Part shown: in pieces, positions 16,553 through 23,495 of the stretch
How the letters are laid out: each line of letters begins with the position of its first letter
Numbering within the stretch: the stretch's first letter is position 1
Source of the DNA: an uncultured Bacteroidales bacterium
GTDB lineage: Bacteria > Bacteroidota > Bacteroidia > Bacteroidales > UBA3824
Direction: 5' to 3'
DNA: 50,137 nt
Assembly (NCBI GenBank): GCA_937877455.1
Contig: CALFIU010000192.1
Location: 1 to 50,137, forward strand
Program-made: the position numbers and the translations under genes
Notes under the pieces: model-generated
Seen by the model: the letters and a program-made list of their open reading frames with translations, nothing else
What the model was told of the DNA's origin: nothing
The model's database searches: none

Positions 16553-17168
16553 AGTTGCAAAAGACGACCTTTTGATAGGCTTTTGGGACATAAAAGAAAG
16601 TTGTGACCAACTGTTTGAAATGGTTTACCCATACCTTGACGAAACCGAAATGCAGCAATATCGACGTTTAACACACGACCGTCGCCGTTGTGAATGGCTC
16701 GCTTCAAGGTTGCTAATAAGCACTTTGCTCGGAAAATATCAAAAAGTATATTACAACCAATACGGAAAACCATTTATTGAAGAAAACTACAACATTAGCA
16801 TAACACATAGTTACGACATGGCAGGAGTATTATTGTCGAAAAAAAAAATAGTTGGGCTTGATGTTGAAAAAATGAATCTAAGAATACTAAAAGTAGAAAA
16901 AAAACTTCTTGAAGAAGACGAAATAAACGAAATAAAATCCGACACAAAAATTCAAACATTATATGTAAATTGGTGCGCCAAAGAAGCTATGTACAAGGCC
17001 TGCGGAATAAGGGAAATTGACATAAAGTCTAATTTTAGACTCGAATATTTTGATTATCAAAACCATGGAGATGTATATGGCTACATAACCAAAGGCGAAT
17101 ACCGCAAAAAACTACTAATGCACTATTTTGAGTTTGATAATTACATGGTAGCTTGGTGCGCCGAATAA
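16533..17168 (+). CDS. 4'-phosphopantetheinyl transferase (Sfp type)
   Basis: The enzyme moves phosphopantetheine from CoA to a Ser of carrier proteins (fatty acid, polyketide or peptide synthesis). The 211-residue length fits the Sfp group. Visible motifs are ISITHSYD at 88-95, the Mg-binding GLDVEK at 108-113 (Asp110, Glu112), and WCAKEAMYKA at 147-156 (Lys150, Glu151). I chose the ATG at 16533; a TTG at 16509 adds eight residues. The gene overlaps gldD by 20 bp in another frame. No carrier-protein or synthase gene is nearby, so it probably serves the general acyl carrier protein. A run of ten A residues at 16839-16848 encodes Lys103-105 and could be slippery. Confidence 0.88.
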   Translation: MPLTKNRVAKDDLLIGFWDIKESCDQLFEMVYPYLDETEMQQYRRLTHDRRRCEWLASRLLISTLLGKYQKVYYNQYGKPFIEENYNISITHSYDMAGVLLSKKKIVGLDVEKMNLRILKVEKKLLEEDEINEIKSDTKIQTLYVNWCAKEAMYKACGIREIDIKSNFRLEYFDYQNHGDVYGYITKGEYRKKLLMHYFEFDNYMVAWCAE

Positions 17169-17176
17169 CAAAAAAA

Positions 17177-17872
17177 ATGAATGTTTATCAAAATTATTTT
17201 TTAACCCAAGAAAAAAAAATCGCGGTTTTAATAGACCCCGACAAACATACACCCGAAAGTGCAACAGAAATAGCTAAAAAAATTGAATCATCGTCAGCGG
17301 CAATGATTTTTGTTGGTGGAAGTATGGTAAGTGAAAGCATATCACCTGTGATAACGGCAATAAAACAAAACACTCAAAAACCAGTTGTTATATTTCCTGG
17401 TGGTGTAACTCAACTTTCAAACAACGCCGACGCATTACTTTTGCTAAGTCTTGTATCTGGTCGTAATCCAGATTTTCTTATTGGAAACCAAGTTCAAGCA
17501 GCTTTTGCAATAAAAAAATCTGGAATAGAATATATCCCAACCGCTTATATACTAATAGACGGCGGAAAATGTACAAGTGTACAATATGTTAGTAACACAA
17601 TGCCAATACCAGCCGACAAACCAGATTTGGCTGCGGCAACAGCGTTAGCGGCATATATGATGGGAATGAAAGCCGTGTATCTCGAAGCAGGTAGCGGTGC
17701 ATTAACACCTGTGCCACAAAATGTTATTTCGGCAGTAAAAAAAGCTGTAGAAATACCCATCGTGGTAGGTGGAGGACTTCGTAATGCAAAAGCAATAAAA
17801 AATGCATTTGAAGCTGGTGCTGACATTGTTGTAGTTGGCACTGCTATTGAAAACGGAATTTGGCCATTTTGA
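17177..17872 (+). CDS. Geranylgeranylglyceryl/heptaprenylglyceryl phosphate synthase (PcrB/GGGPS family)
   Basis: Family members join a polyprenyl diphosphate to sn-glycerol-1-phosphate through an ether bond, the first step of archaeal-type lipids. The 231-residue TIM barrel has LIDPDKH near residue 18, FVGGSMVSE, FPGGVTQLS, YLEAGSGA and, at the C-terminus, VVGGGLRN and VVGTAIENG. These match the GGGPS family (group II forms are known in Bacteroidota). The ATG at 17177 gives the standard length. It follows the phosphopantetheinyl transferase by 8 bp and ends the gldE operon. No sn-glycerol-1-phosphate dehydrogenase is in the window, so the actual product is unknown. Confidence 0.9.
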   Translation: MNVYQNYFLTQEKKIAVLIDPDKHTPESATEIAKKIESSSAAMIFVGGSMVSESISPVITAIKQNTQKPVVIFPGGVTQLSNNADALLLLSLVSGRNPDFLIGNQVQAAFAIKKSGIEYIPTAYILIDGGKCTSVQYVSNTMPIPADKPDLAAATALAAYMMGMKAVYLEAGSGALTPVPQNVISAVKKAVEIPIVVGGGLRNAKAIKNAFEAGADIVVVGTAIENGIWPF

Positions 17873-17876
17873 AAGT

Positions 17877-17912
17877 AAAAAAAACAGTTCCCAGCACAAA
17901 CCGAGAACTGTT
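17877..17912 (-). terminator. Terminator after the GH51 gene
   Basis: An 8-bp stem pairs 17905-17912 with 17883-17890 (AACAGTTC) across a 14-nt loop. On the minus strand it is followed by a T tract (the A run from 17877). It lies about 40 bp past the stop of the minus-strand arabinofuranosidase gene and just beyond the converging GGGP synthase gene. Confidence 0.75.
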
Positions 17913-17951
17913 AACAAAACTAAAAAATATAAACTAAATATTTTTATACCA

Positions 17952-19931
17952 TTATTTTACATTAAACCTAAAAACATAGAATGTTTTGGCTTTAATATTT
18001 AAATCGGTAGAGATACCATTAACAGATGCGCCTTTTTCTTCTTTTGGAATAATATTGAAAGGATTATCTAATGTATTGTCTTCCAATACTTTGTCGGTAT
18101 GAAGTGATGTTACCGAATAATCTGTTACTTTTTTCTTTTTAAGACCGTCAAATTTTATATTAACTTTTTGATCGCTATCAGAAACATTTGCAACCTTTAC
18201 AATGTAAGAACCATCGTTGGCATCATAAACTGCACTTGCAAAAAGACCGTTTTGTCCATCGTTACCAGCCACTGGTTTTCCATTTTCGGTAAGTTGAATA
18301 GTGTTTGTTCCTTTATTTTTAGCGTAAAGCTGTTGTACATAATAACTTACACTTTTTACAGAGCGAGTATTATCATACCAAATCATATCAGGTCTCCACT
18401 GCCATCCTTCAACATGAGCAAAAAGAGGTGCATAAGTAGCCATGTGAACAACATCTGCATTACGTTCAAGATTTGTCATAAAGGCGGCTTCAAGAAGCGA
18501 AGCATTAAAATGATTCCATTTTTTTCCTGCTCCATGGCACGCGTATTCACCAGCAAAAACTTTTGGACCTTTTCTGTCGTAGTTGTCATAACGGTTGCCT
18601 TGTGCAAGAAACCAACTTTCTGGACGATAAAAATGTTCGTCAACAAGGTCTGCTCCAAGTTTTTTCATTTCTGGCCACAAATAATCAAATTGTTTTCCTT
18701 CGCTATCAGGACCCGACGAACCAACAATCTTGATATTTGGATATTTTTTGCGAATTTCTTCTACAAAAAATTTAAGGCGTTCGGGATAAAGTGCATCCCA
18801 TTGTTCGTTTCCAATGCCAATAAGTTTGAGGTTGAACGGTTTTTCATGCCCCATTTCAGCACGTAGTTTTCCCCATTTGGTTGAAGTTGAACCATTTGCA
18901 AATTCAATTAAGTCGAGCGCATCTTGAATATAAGGATCAAGTGCTTGACGATTAGCAGCAACATGAGCATCAGCATTTTCGTTTTGGAATTGACAAGCAA
19001 GACCAACGCTTAACACAGGCAATGGCTCCGCACCAATATCTTCTGAAAGTTGAAAAAATTCAAAAAATCCCAATCCATAACTTTGATAATAATCTGGATA
19101 AAATCTATGAGGAAACGTGTAATGCCAACGGTTTTCGTTTATTGGGCGATTTTCCACTGGTCCAACACTATTTTTCCATTGGTAACGGCTGTTAAGATCT
19201 GTACCCTCAACAATACATCCTCCCGGAAACCTAAAAACACCCGGTTTTAAATCTGCTAATGCTTGAGCTAAATCTTTTCTAAGTCCATTTTCACGATTTT
19301 TCCAAGTTTCTGCTGGGAAAAGCGAAATGTGTTCGAGATCAACTCCGTTGTCGCCAACGAGAAAAATTCTCAACAATCCTTTGTTAATATTTTCTTCTGG
19401 CGAAAGTTCTGCTGTGTATTTTTTCCAATCCTTTGAATTGACTTCTATTTCCTTAAAAGCCATGGTATGAATTTCGCCCATAGCCGCAGGATTTACAAGT
19501 TCAACCCTAATTTTTGCATTACTACCAAGATTGCGAGCATAAACCGAAAATTTATAGTTACTGCCTTTCAAAACAGAAACTCCAAAAAAACCTTCATTTT
19601 CCAAGCCCGTACGTTTGTGAGGATGCATTGCGGAAGTCAACCTTACATAATGCGGATTTTTTTCAAATGGTGCACCATCTGTTCTAACTTCCACATTACC
19701 AAAAGTTTTCCAACCCATCAAAGCCTGAGGAAATTCAAACGAACGGTTTTTAACCATTTCTGCATACAAACCACCATCGGCAGCGTAGTTGATGTCCTCA
19801 AAAAAAAGCCCATACATAGTGCTTTGCACTGGCGCACCAAGTTTTGAGGCATTTAGCACAAAATTGTTTTGCGCTGTCGCCGCTCCTGCTATGCCAAGTG
19901 CTAATGCTGCAGGTAAAATAATGTTTTTCAT
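17952..19931 (-). CDS. Secreted alpha-L-arabinofuranosidase (GH51)
   Basis: The enzyme removes arabinofuranosyl side groups from arabinan or arabinoxylan. The 659-residue protein starts with a Sec signal peptide ending around AATAQ (residues 17-21), so it acts in the periplasm or outside. A carbohydrate-binding-like beta domain spans about 80-205. The GH51 barrel has acid/base Glu376 in GIGNEQWD and nucleophile Glu462 in FAGEYACHG. A beta-sandwich C-terminal domain follows from about 540. No SusC/SusD pair or other glycosidase surrounds it, so it is not in an obvious polysaccharide utilisation locus. A hairpin terminator follows it and a -7 promoter box lies upstream. Confidence 0.94.
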   Translation of the reverse strand: MKNIILPAALALGIAGAATAQNNFVLNASKLGAPVQSTMYGLFFEDINYAADGGLYAEMVKNRSFEFPQALMGWKTFGNVEVRTDGAPFEKNPHYVRLTSAMHPHKRTGLENEGFFGVSVLKGSNYKFSVYARNLGSNAKIRVELVNPAAMGEIHTMAFKEIEVNSKDWKKYTAELSPEENINKGLLRIFLVGDNGVDLEHISLFPAETWKNRENGLRKDLAQALADLKPGVFRFPGGCIVEGTDLNSRYQWKNSVGPVENRPINENRWHYTFPHRFYPDYYQSYGLGFFEFFQLSEDIGAEPLPVLSVGLACQFQNENADAHVAANRQALDPYIQDALDLIEFANGSTSTKWGKLRAEMGHEKPFNLKLIGIGNEQWDALYPERLKFFVEEIRKKYPNIKIVGSSGPDSEGKQFDYLWPEMKKLGADLVDEHFYRPESWFLAQGNRYDNYDRKGPKVFAGEYACHGAGKKWNHFNASLLEAAFMTNLERNADVVHMATYAPLFAHVEGWQWRPDMIWYDNTRSVKSVSYYVQQLYAKNKGTNTIQLTENGKPVAGNDGQNGLFASAVYDANDGSYIVKVANVSDSDQKVNIKFDGLKKKKVTDYSVTSLHTDKVLEDNTLDNPFNIIPKEEKGASVNGISTDLNIKAKTFYVFRFNVK

Positions 19932-20010
19932 ACTTGTTGTGATATTTTGTTATAAAATTAGTGTAAATTATTCATCAAACGTTTATAAATCTTTAAAGTA
20001 TTATTTTATG

Positions 20011-20018
20011 CAAATATA
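20011..20018 (-). promoter_or_regulatory. Bacteroidota -7 box for the GH51 gene
   Basis: Minus-strand TATATTTG matches TAnnTTTG, 79 bp upstream of the start codon. No -33 TTTG at standard spacing. The rest of the 19932-20093 gap is AT-rich with no other feature seen. Confidence 0.45.
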
Positions 20019-20093
20019 AAAAGCATTTTTTCAGATTAAAATAAATTTAATTTTTTTTTCAAACTTATGTTAATAAATCAAATTTCAAGACCA

Positions 20094-21347
20094 TTATTCG
20101 GTCATTTTGTACAAAATATCATGAAGTTTTGTTCTAAAATCAAGTTTAACAAGCATATTAGAGCGGTTTGGATAAGTGCTATTACACAAAAAAACCACCA
20201 ACAATCCGTTTTCTGGGTCAGCCCAAACAAAAGGACCTGTAAAACCTGTATGTCCATAACTTTTTGACGATGCCTTTTTGCTTGGCGTGGCATTAAGACT
20301 TTTATCAAGCGGTGGCTTGTCGAAAATTATACCACGACGATTGTTTTCAAATACCTGACTTGTAAACATTTCCACGGTTTCATCTTTAAAATATCGCTGT
20401 TTGTTATAAACACCTTTGTTCATAAACATTTGAAACAAAACTCCCAAATCTTTTGCAGAAGAAAAAAGCCCTGCATGAGCAGAAATTCCTCCGCAAAGAG
20501 CTGCTCCTTCGTCGTGAACATACCCTTGTATCAATCGTTTACGAAAAATAGTATCTATTTCTGTTGGAGCAATTTCGTCTTTTGAAAATTTTTCCAATGG
20601 ATTAAAACACATTGTTTTAAGACCAAGAGGCAAATAAAAATTATCATAGAGATATTGGTCGATAGTTTTACCAGAAAACTGCTCAATAACAGACGGCAAT
20701 AAATAAAAAGGTAAGTCGGAATAAAGATAATTGCCTCGCCCTGAAATTTCACTTTTGCAAATACTTTGGTAAATTATATCTTTTATTTTGGAATTTATGT
20801 ATAACGAATCGCAAACTTTAAGGCAAAAATTATTGGTTGGCTTATTAAAATAAAAATCCGACAAAAAATCACCATTTTTATCAAGCGTACGGCGCGAAAA
20901 ATTAATTCCTGCCTTTAAACCAGCCTGATGTGCAAGCATTTCTTTTACTGTTATGCTATCTTTGATAGAATCAGAAAAAGCACTAAAATAATATGAAAAT
21001 TTTTGTTCCAAATCCAAAACGCCATCTTCATAAAGTTTCATAACACATGGAGCAGCAGCCGCCACCTTTGTTATAGATGCTAAATCGTATAATGTATTAT
21101 ATTTAACAGGAACAATGCTATCATACGTCAAAAAACCATAACATTTATCTAAAAATACTTTACGATTTTTTACAGCAAAAATTCTACACCCTGGAAAAGC
21201 CTGCTTAGAAATTGCATCGTTTACAAGGCTATCAACAACAGCAATATACGACGAATCAACTTCTTTTTTTACAATTTTTTTAGATTTACATTGCCAACAA
21301 GTTGATGTCAATAAGATAATAAAAGCTACAATAAAAAGAAATCTCAT
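20094..21347 (-). CDS. Serine hydrolase of the beta-lactamase / class C fold, exported
   Basis: The 417-residue protein has an N-terminal hydrophobic segment (about 3-16) followed by Cys17 and Cys20, so it is exported and may be a lipoprotein, though the lipobox is imperfect. The catalytic SxxK motif is Ser91-Ile-Thr-Lys94, and a YSD motif (in YLYSDLPFY) serves as the second motif. A GHTGFTG stretch near the C-terminus fills the KTG position. Such proteins act as peptidases, esterases or penicillin-recognition enzymes and only rarely as beta-lactamases. The ATG at 21347 was chosen because a full promoter at 21371-21401 lies just upstream, which rules out a longer frame to 21422. Its substrate is unknown. 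Confidence 0.85.
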   Translation of the reverse strand: MRFLFIVAFIILLTSTCWQCKSKKIVKKEVDSSYIAVVDSLVNDAISKQAFPGCRIFAVKNRKVFLDKCYGFLTYDSIVPVKYNTLYDLASITKVAAAAPCVMKLYEDGVLDLEQKFSYYFSAFSDSIKDSITVKEMLAHQAGLKAGINFSRRTLDKNGDFLSDFYFNKPTNNFCLKVCDSLYINSKIKDIIYQSICKSEISGRGNYLYSDLPFYLLPSVIEQFSGKTIDQYLYDNFYLPLGLKTMCFNPLEKFSKDEIAPTEIDTIFRKRLIQGYVHDEGAALCGGISAHAGLFSSAKDLGVLFQMFMNKGVYNKQRYFKDETVEMFTSQVFENNRRGIIFDKPPLDKSLNATPSKKASSKSYGHTGFTGPFVWADPENGLLVVFLCNSTYPNRSNMLVKLDFRTKLHDILYKMTE

Positions 21348-21370
21348 TTTTCGGTTGATTAAATTTGCCG

Positions 21371-21401
21371 CAAAAGTATTATTTTGAAATTCAACAACAA
21401 A
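21371..21401 (-). promoter_or_regulatory. Complete Bacteroidota promoter for the serine hydrolase gene
   Basis: On the minus strand a TTTG -33 box (21398-21401) and a TACTTTTG -7 box (21371-21378) are separated by 19 bp, the classical spacing. Transcription would begin about 15 bp upstream of the ATG at 21347. Confidence 0.75.
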
Positions 21402-21407
21402 AATTTT

Positions 21408-21439
21408 TTTGCAAAAACACAACTATAATAATAACTTTG
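21408..21439 (+). promoter_or_regulatory. Complete Bacteroidota promoter for tsaD
   Basis: A TTTG -33 box (21408-21411) and a TAACTTTG -7 box (21432-21439) are separated by 20 bp. It is back to back with the serine hydrolase promoter, with the two -33 boxes only 6 bp apart. Confidence 0.75.
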
Positions 21440-21478
21440 CATGTTTAGAAAATTTAGGTTAACAAAAATAATAATAAA

Positions 21479-22498
21479 TTGGAAATCAATATATTAGGCA
21501 TAGAATCATCATGCGACGACACATCAGCTGCCGTCATAAGCAACGGTTTTTTGTTGTCAAACGTAATAGCAAGTCAAGAAGTACACTCAGCATACGGTGG
21601 TGTAGTACCCGAATTAGCATCACGCGCCCACCAACAAAACATCATTCCTGTGGTGGATAGAGCATTAAAACTTGCAGGAAAATCCAAAAATGAAATTTCA
21701 GCAGTAGCATTTACACGAGGCCCCGGACTTCTTGGTTCGTTACTTGTAGGCACATCGTTTGCCAAAGGTTTTGCTCTTGCAGGCAGAATACCAATGGTGG
21801 AGGTAAACCATCTCCAAGGTCATGTATTATCGCAGTTTGTACACGAAAAAGACAAAAAAGTATCCGACCCAGAATTTCCATTTCTAACGCTTTTGGTTTC
21901 GGGCGGACATACACAAATAATTAAAGTATCCGATTATTTCGACATGCAAATAATAGGAACAACAATAGACGATGCTGCAGGCGAAGCATTCGACAAATGC
22001 GCAAAAGTTATGGGGCTTGGTTACCCCGGCGGCCCTGTAATTGACAAATACGCCAAACAAGGAAACCACGATGCATTTAAATTTGCAAAACCACACATTG
22101 CAAATCTTGATTTTAGTTTTAGTGGACTAAAAACTTCGTTTTTATACACATTACGCGACGAAATAGCCAAAAATCCCGACTTTATTTCTCAAAATATCAA
22201 CGATTTATGTGCATCGCTGCAATACACAATAATTTCCATATTAATAGAAAAATTGTCAAAAGCCGTTAAACAAACAGGCATCAATCGCATAACCATAGGT
22301 GGCGGAGTAGCAGCCAACAGCGAACTTCGAGATACTTTGCAACAAACCGCCGACAAAAAAGGATGGCAAGTATTTATCCCAGAACGTAAATACACCACCG
22401 ACAACGCTGCCATGATTGCAGGTGCGGGGTATTATAAATTTTTAAAAGGAGAGTTTGCATCAATGGATATAGCACCTGACGCACGACTAAAATTTTAA
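21479..22498 (+). CDS. tsaD: tRNA N6-adenosine threonylcarbamoyltransferase
   Basis: TsaD transfers the threonylcarbamoyl group to A37 of tRNAs that read ANN codons and is nearly universal. The 339-residue protein has GIESSCDDTS at 7-16, the metal-binding His111 and His115 in NHLQGH, SGGHT, DDAAGEAFDK, and GGGVAAN near the C-terminus. The start is a TTG: translation from there gives the standard N-terminus just ahead of the ILGIE strand, and no in-frame ATG is available upstream. A complete promoter lies 40 bp upstream. The potassium channel gene begins 5 bp after its stop. Confidence 0.96.
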   Translation: MEINILGIESSCDDTSAAVISNGFLLSNVIASQEVHSAYGGVVPELASRAHQQNIIPVVDRALKLAGKSKNEISAVAFTRGPGLLGSLLVGTSFAKGFALAGRIPMVEVNHLQGHVLSQFVHEKDKKVSDPEFPFLTLLVSGGHTQIIKVSDYFDMQIIGTTIDDAAGEAFDKCAKVMGLGYPGGPVIDKYAKQGNHDAFKFAKPHIANLDFSFSGLKTSFLYTLRDEIAKNPDFISQNINDLCASLQYTIISILIEKLSKAVKQTGINRITIGGGVAANSELRDTLQQTADKKGWQVFIPERKYTTDNAAMIAGAGYYKFLKGEFASMDIAPDARLKF

Positions 22499-22503
22499 AG
22501 AAA

Positions 22504-23391
22504 ATGCAAAATTTAAAAGCAAAATTATACAGTTTAGTTGACGAAACTGACAAAAAAAAGCCAATTTCGCGTATTTTTAACACCTTTATAATGATACTCA
22601 TTTTGTTAAATGTGGTGTCAATGGTTTTTGAAACCGTAAAATCTATCTACAAACCTTTTGAAGTATATTTTAAATCGTTTGAATGGTTTGTTATAATTGT
22701 ATTTTCAGCAGAATATATATTGCGTATCTATACAGCCGACCTTGCCTACCCTTGCGGCAACAAATTAAAAAGTATATTCAAATATATTTTTTCTTTTTAC
22801 GGATTAATCGACATAATTTCTATACTTCCATTCTATCTACCATTCACAGGTCTTGACTTTAGAATAGTTAGAACCATAAGGTTAATGCGCTTTTTACGAC
22901 TATTTAAGATAACGCGTTACAACGATTCGCTCAACATGATAAAAGCTGTAATTTACGAAAAACGTGGAGAACTTGGCGTAACATGCTTTGTAATAATACT
23001 TGTAATGATAGTAGCATCGTTTCTGATGTTCTATTCCGAAAACGATGCACAACCAGAATCATTTCCAAACGTTTTAACATGTATTTGGTGGTCGATAGTA
23101 ACACTAACAACAGTTGGTTACGGTGATGTTTATCCAATAACAGCCACTGGACGAATAATTGGTGGACTAATTTCGTTTCTCGGCATTGGTCTTGTGGCAC
23201 TTCCAACTGGTTTGATTAGTGCAGGTTTTTTAGAAAAAGTTGACAAAAAGCAAGAACAAAAAACAGAAGAAAAAAAAGAAGAAAACCAAGACGATAATAA
23301 AGACACAAAACACGAAACACCCAAAACAAAAGACGACAATTTTATCGGTCCAATACGACGTTGTCCTTGCTGCGGCAAAGAATTAGACTAA
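22504..23391 (+). CDS. Voltage-gated potassium channel (Kv-like, six membrane segments)
   Basis: The 295-residue protein has six membrane segments and a pore loop. S4 carries positive charges at every third residue (Arg120, 123, 126, 129, 132 and Lys135), a typical voltage sensor. The selectivity filter is TVGYGD at 203-208. After S6 comes a highly charged Lys/Glu/Asp linker (about 245-280) and a short C-terminal knuckle, RRCPCCGKELD. It lies 5 bp downstream of tsaD and is probably co-transcribed with it. Potassium selectivity follows from the filter; its role in the cell is not evident from neighbours. Confidence 0.92.
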   Translation: MQNLKAKLYSLVDETDKKKPISRIFNTFIMILILLNVVSMVFETVKSIYKPFEVYFKSFEWFVIIVFSAEYILRIYTADLAYPCGNKLKSIFKYIFSFYGLIDIISILPFYLPFTGLDFRIVRTIRLMRFLRLFKITRYNDSLNMIKAVIYEKRGELGVTCFVIILVMIVASFLMFYSENDAQPESFPNVLTCIWWSIVTLTTVGYGDVYPITATGRIIGGLISFLGIGLVALPTGLISAGFLEKVDKKQEQKTEEKKEENQDDNKDTKHETPKTKDDNFIGPIRRCPCCGKELD

Positions 23392-23495
23392 AAACTGCAA
23401 TTGAGGTTGATTATTGTTAAATAATTGTAAATAAATTGAAACATAAACACAAAACATTCGTAAACAATAATAAAACCGCATAAAACCAAAAGCTT

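Noticed and set aside
18168..18866. Long open frame on the plus strand opposite the GH51 gene
   Set aside because: Lies fully inside a well-supported minus-strand gene, has no recognisable motif, and shows the skewed composition of an antisense frame.
21348..21422. Longer N-terminus for the serine hydrolase gene
   Set aside because: It would run through a complete promoter at 21371-21401 and into the divergent tsaD promoter.
23392..23495. Promoter for the RSH gene
   Set aside because: No exact TAnnTTTG box was found in this gap; the gene may be read through from the channel gene.
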